This document shows, piece after piece, positions 6,381 to 8,005 of a stretch of 8,005 nt of DNA. The stretch is taken from NCBI GenBank assembly GCA_022709465.1, contig JAKLIT010000060.1, positions 1-8,005 on the forward strand. The letters run 5' to 3'. A model generated the notes under the pieces. The model made no database searches. It was not told where the DNA came from and saw only the letters and a program-made list of their open reading frames with translations. Both the position numbers and the translations under genes were made by a program. The stretch comes from Candidatus Omnitrophota bacterium. Its GTDB lineage: Bacteria; Omnitrophota; Koll11; Pluralincolimonadales; Pluralincolimonadaceae. Positions within the stretch are counted from its first letter, which is position 1. Each line of letters opens with the position of its first letter.

Positions 6381-6801
6381 AGCTTCCCCATTTTGAGCTC
6401 AACGGCTCGGTGACGTTTACCACGACGTCCGCCTTGTCCGTTATATACGCCCAGCCGCCCTTGCCGGACGGCGAATCTCCGCTCGATATGTTCTCTATCG
6501 TGCTGAGGCCCTTCTTGCTCGTCACCAGCTCGGGCGGGATGCGGTCAAGGTAAGCACGTTTTACGCCCATATCGTCGTACTGCGCGGTCAACAGCTCATC
6601 GAGGGCGTCGGGATACCTGCCCTCCTTGGCCCTGAAGAGCGTGATCCTGGTCCTTATGGAACTGAGGTTGGTCTGTGTCGCGGCTATGCGCGCCTCGACG
6701 TCGAACCCTATGAAGTTGGGTATTATCGTCGTGGCAAGAATCGCGATTATCGTTATGACTATCAGTATCTCGATAAGGGTAAAACCTTTACGCTGCCTCA
6801 T
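6352..6801 (-). CDS. gspG: GspG-like major pseudopilin (type II secretion / type IV pilin-like)
   Basis: 149-residue prepilin, expected to be cleaved and N-methylated by a PilD/GspO peptidase and polymerised into the periplasmic pseudopilus. It has a short basic leader MRQRKG, then FTLIEILIVITIIAILATT. The cleavage site is after Gly6, Phe is +1 and Glu is +5, and the hydrophobic stem runs to about residue 33. The globular part begins with a helix (ATQTNLSSIRTRITLFRAKEG) and RYPDALDELL, both typical of GspG. It ends with a beta segment GGWAYITDKADVVVNV, the place of the family's C-terminal strand. Length matches GspG (about 140-150). The usual DPWG-type loop before that strand is not visible; YLDRIPPELV followed by a Ser/Gly-rich loop stands there instead. 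ATG is preceded by AAAGGAGAG. Ile in the stem is mostly ATA. The gene overlaps the next by 29 bp. Pilin class is certain; the role as major pseudopilin is inferred from length and order. Confidence 0.92.
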   Translation of the reverse strand: MRQRKGFTLIEILIVITIIAILATTIIPNFIGFDVEARIAATQTNLSSIRTRITLFRAKEGRYPDALDELLTAQYDDMGVKRAYLDRIPPELVTSKKGLSTIENISSGDSPSGKGGWAYITDKADVVVNVTEPLSSKWGSYAGQKPNEW

Positions 6802-6805
6802 ATTT

Positions 6806-6814
6806 CTCTCCTTT
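6806..6814 (-). promoter_or_regulatory. Shine-Dalgarno for the gspG-like gene
   Basis: The minus strand reads AAAGGAGAG a few bases before the ATG at 6801. It overlaps the stop codon of the upstream gspF-like gene, so the two genes are physically interlocked. This is a strong site, fitting a pseudopilin that must be made in larger amounts than its neighbours. Confidence 0.8.
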
Positions 6815-8005
6815 ACGCTTTTATTATCTTGATGAGGTTAAATATCGGCAAAAGCACCGAAAGGGCTATGAACGCCACTATCGCTCCCATAACCAGCAGC
6901 AGGAACGGCTCGAGCAGGCTCGTGAAATTGCGCAGCGTGTATTCGACCTCCGGCTCGTAGAACGAAGCCACCTCGGAGAACATCTCTTCGAGATGCCCCG
7001 ATTTCTCGCCGCTGCTTATCAGTTGTATCACCATAGGCGGGAATATGCCCGACGACCTGAAGGCCTCGGTCACCCCCTGCCCGACATTTACCCTGTTGCG
7101 AATATCTATGAATATCCTGCGAAGCACCGTGTTCGTTATAGTGTTCTCCACGACGGCCAGGCCTTCATGGAAAGGGACACCCGTCTTCGTGAGGGCGGCC
7201 ATCGCCCTGCTGAACCTCGATATCATGACCTTCAGGTATAGTTCGCCGAAAAGCGGCGACTTCAATATATAGCCGTCTATCCTGTACCTGCCTTCGGGGG
7301 TCGAGATATACCATTTGAGCCAGAACGCGAATAAGACAAGCCCGCCTGCCGCGAGGTACCAGTAATTCCTCAGGGCCCAACTGAGGCCCAATATGACCTT
7401 CGTGGGGGCCGGAAGCTTGGCCTGCGACGCCTCGAATATCGAAACGAAATTCGGAAGCACCGCCACGAGCACGAAAGTCACTACCGCCAGTGAGAGCCCT
7501 ATAAGCACGACCGGGTAGATAAGCGAGGACTGCACGCGCGACCTTATCTCGAGCTCGTCGGCTCCGAGCGAAGCGAGGCGCTCAAGGACATCGTCGAGCA
7601 ACCCGCCGGCTTCGCCTATCTTCACCATCGAGACGAAGAACCCGTCAAACACCTGCGGGTGTTTCGCGACGGATTTCGAGAAACTCATACCGCTCTGCAC
7701 GTCCTTCATGACCTGCTTTATTACGCCCCTGAGTTTCTGGTTCTTGACCTGTTCGGCCACGTTATCAAGGGATGAGGTGAGGGTGTTTCCCGTGCGCAGC
7801 AGCGTGGCAAGCTGCCTTGTGAAGACAATTATCTCCTGCCTGCTTATCCTTGAGAACGCCCTGGAATAGTATTCCTGCAAGCCGCCCGAGGACGCCGCCT
7901 GCGGCCTTATCTCTACGATGCTGTAACCGAGGTCCCTAAGGCCGGATGCGACTTCGTATTCGTTCCCGCTCTCGGCGGACCCGGTGACCAGCTGCCCGGA
8001 CTTGT
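6813..8005 (-). CDS. gspF: GspF/PilC-family inner-membrane platform protein of a type II secretion / type IV pilus machine (5' end outside window)
   Basis: Polytopic inner-membrane protein that, in this family, couples the cytoplasmic assembly ATPase to pilin extraction and polymerisation. The frame is open to the right edge, giving 396 visible residues. Family members are about 400, so only about ten N-terminal residues seem missing. The first visible residues (KSGQLVTGSAES) match the usual start of the family, and the TTG at 7880 is therefore only an internal codon. Two tandem T2SSF domains are visible, about residues 57-180 and 263-385, each with a helical repeat (FTRQLATLLRTG, then FSRAMAALTKTG) and a GE-containing loop (KIGEAGG, SSGEKSG). 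Hydrophobic spans lie near residues 163-190, 212-232 and 365-391. The stop (6813-6815) overlaps the ribosome binding site of the next gene, with 11 bp between the genes. Family assignment is firm. T2SS versus T4P use cannot be told from this protein alone. The partner ATPase gene is probably upstream, outside the window (inference). Confidence 0.95.
   Translation of the reverse strand, partial: KSGQLVTGSAESGNEYEVASGLRDLGYSIVEIRPQAASSGGLQEYYSRAFSRISRQEIIVFTRQLATLLRTGNTLTSSLDNVAEQVKNQKLRGVIKQVMKDVQSGMSFSKSVAKHPQVFDGFFVSMVKIGEAGGLLDDVLERLASLGADELEIRSRVQSSLIYPVVLIGLSLAVVTFVLVAVLPNFVSIFEASQAKLPAPTKVILGLSWALRNYWYLAAGGLVLFAFWLKWYISTPEGRYRIDGYILKSPLFGELYLKVMISRFSRAMAALTKTGVPFHEGLAVVENTITNTVLRRIFIDIRNRVNVGQGVTEAFRSSGIFPPMVIQLISSGEKSGHLEEMFSEVASFYEPEVEYTLRNFTSLLEPFLLLVMGAIVAFIALSVLLPIFNLIKIIKA

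Noticed and set aside
6813..7880. GspF starting at the TTG codon at 7880
   Set aside because: The same frame is open to the window edge and the 41 residues before it (KSGQLVTGSAES and onward) match the conserved N-terminus of the family, so the gene starts outside the window.

Overview
The window (roughly 55% G+C) is read almost entirely from the minus strand and looks like one continuous transcription unit from a bacterium with a double membrane. It encodes a type II secretion / type IV pilus-like machine, followed by two Sec-exported proteins. Reading 5' to 3' on the minus strand (right to left), the order is: the end of a GspF/PilC inner-membrane platform protein (cut by the right edge); a GspG-type major pseudopilin; a short PilX/GspK-like minor pilin; a GspI/PilV-like minor pilin; an unusually long GspJ/PilW-like minor pilin; a 149-residue secreted protein of unknown function; and a very large repetitive secreted protein. 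The last runs without a stop from 3918 to the left edge (1306 codons visible, C-terminus missing).

Junctions are tight: 11 bp, 29-bp overlap, 3 bp, 31-bp overlap, 4-bp ATGA overlap and 22 bp. This argues for one operon with translational coupling. No intergenic stretch exceeds 22 bp and no stretch over 300 bases lacks a gene. I saw no RNA gene, mobile element, CRISPR, terminator or convincing internal promoter. Open frames on the plus strand across 1-3900 are shadows of the large minus-strand gene.

The large protein has a Sec signal peptide, no cysteine in 1306 visible residues, and a mosaic of short beta-rich modules of the kind seen in phage tail-fibre-like and giant surface proteins. These include NRVGIGT-type motifs, a DLGSSGLAWRYLYA motif, an LPSVDGSDGHVLKTNGSGTL motif and GTTSDTFxV motifs. 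It is probably an extended, perhaps trimeric, surface fibre or adhesin. Its place directly behind the pseudopilin genes suggests, as inference, that the secretion system and its cargo are encoded together. The 149-residue protein and the C-terminal extension of the GspJ/PilW-like protein would be candidate dedicated partners.

Taxonomy cannot be fixed from this window. Frequent ATA isoleucine codons, compact gsp-type operons of short minor pilins, and giant NRVGIGT-repeat proteins resemble what I know of uncultivated lineages such as Omnitrophota or relatives. That is a low-confidence impression.
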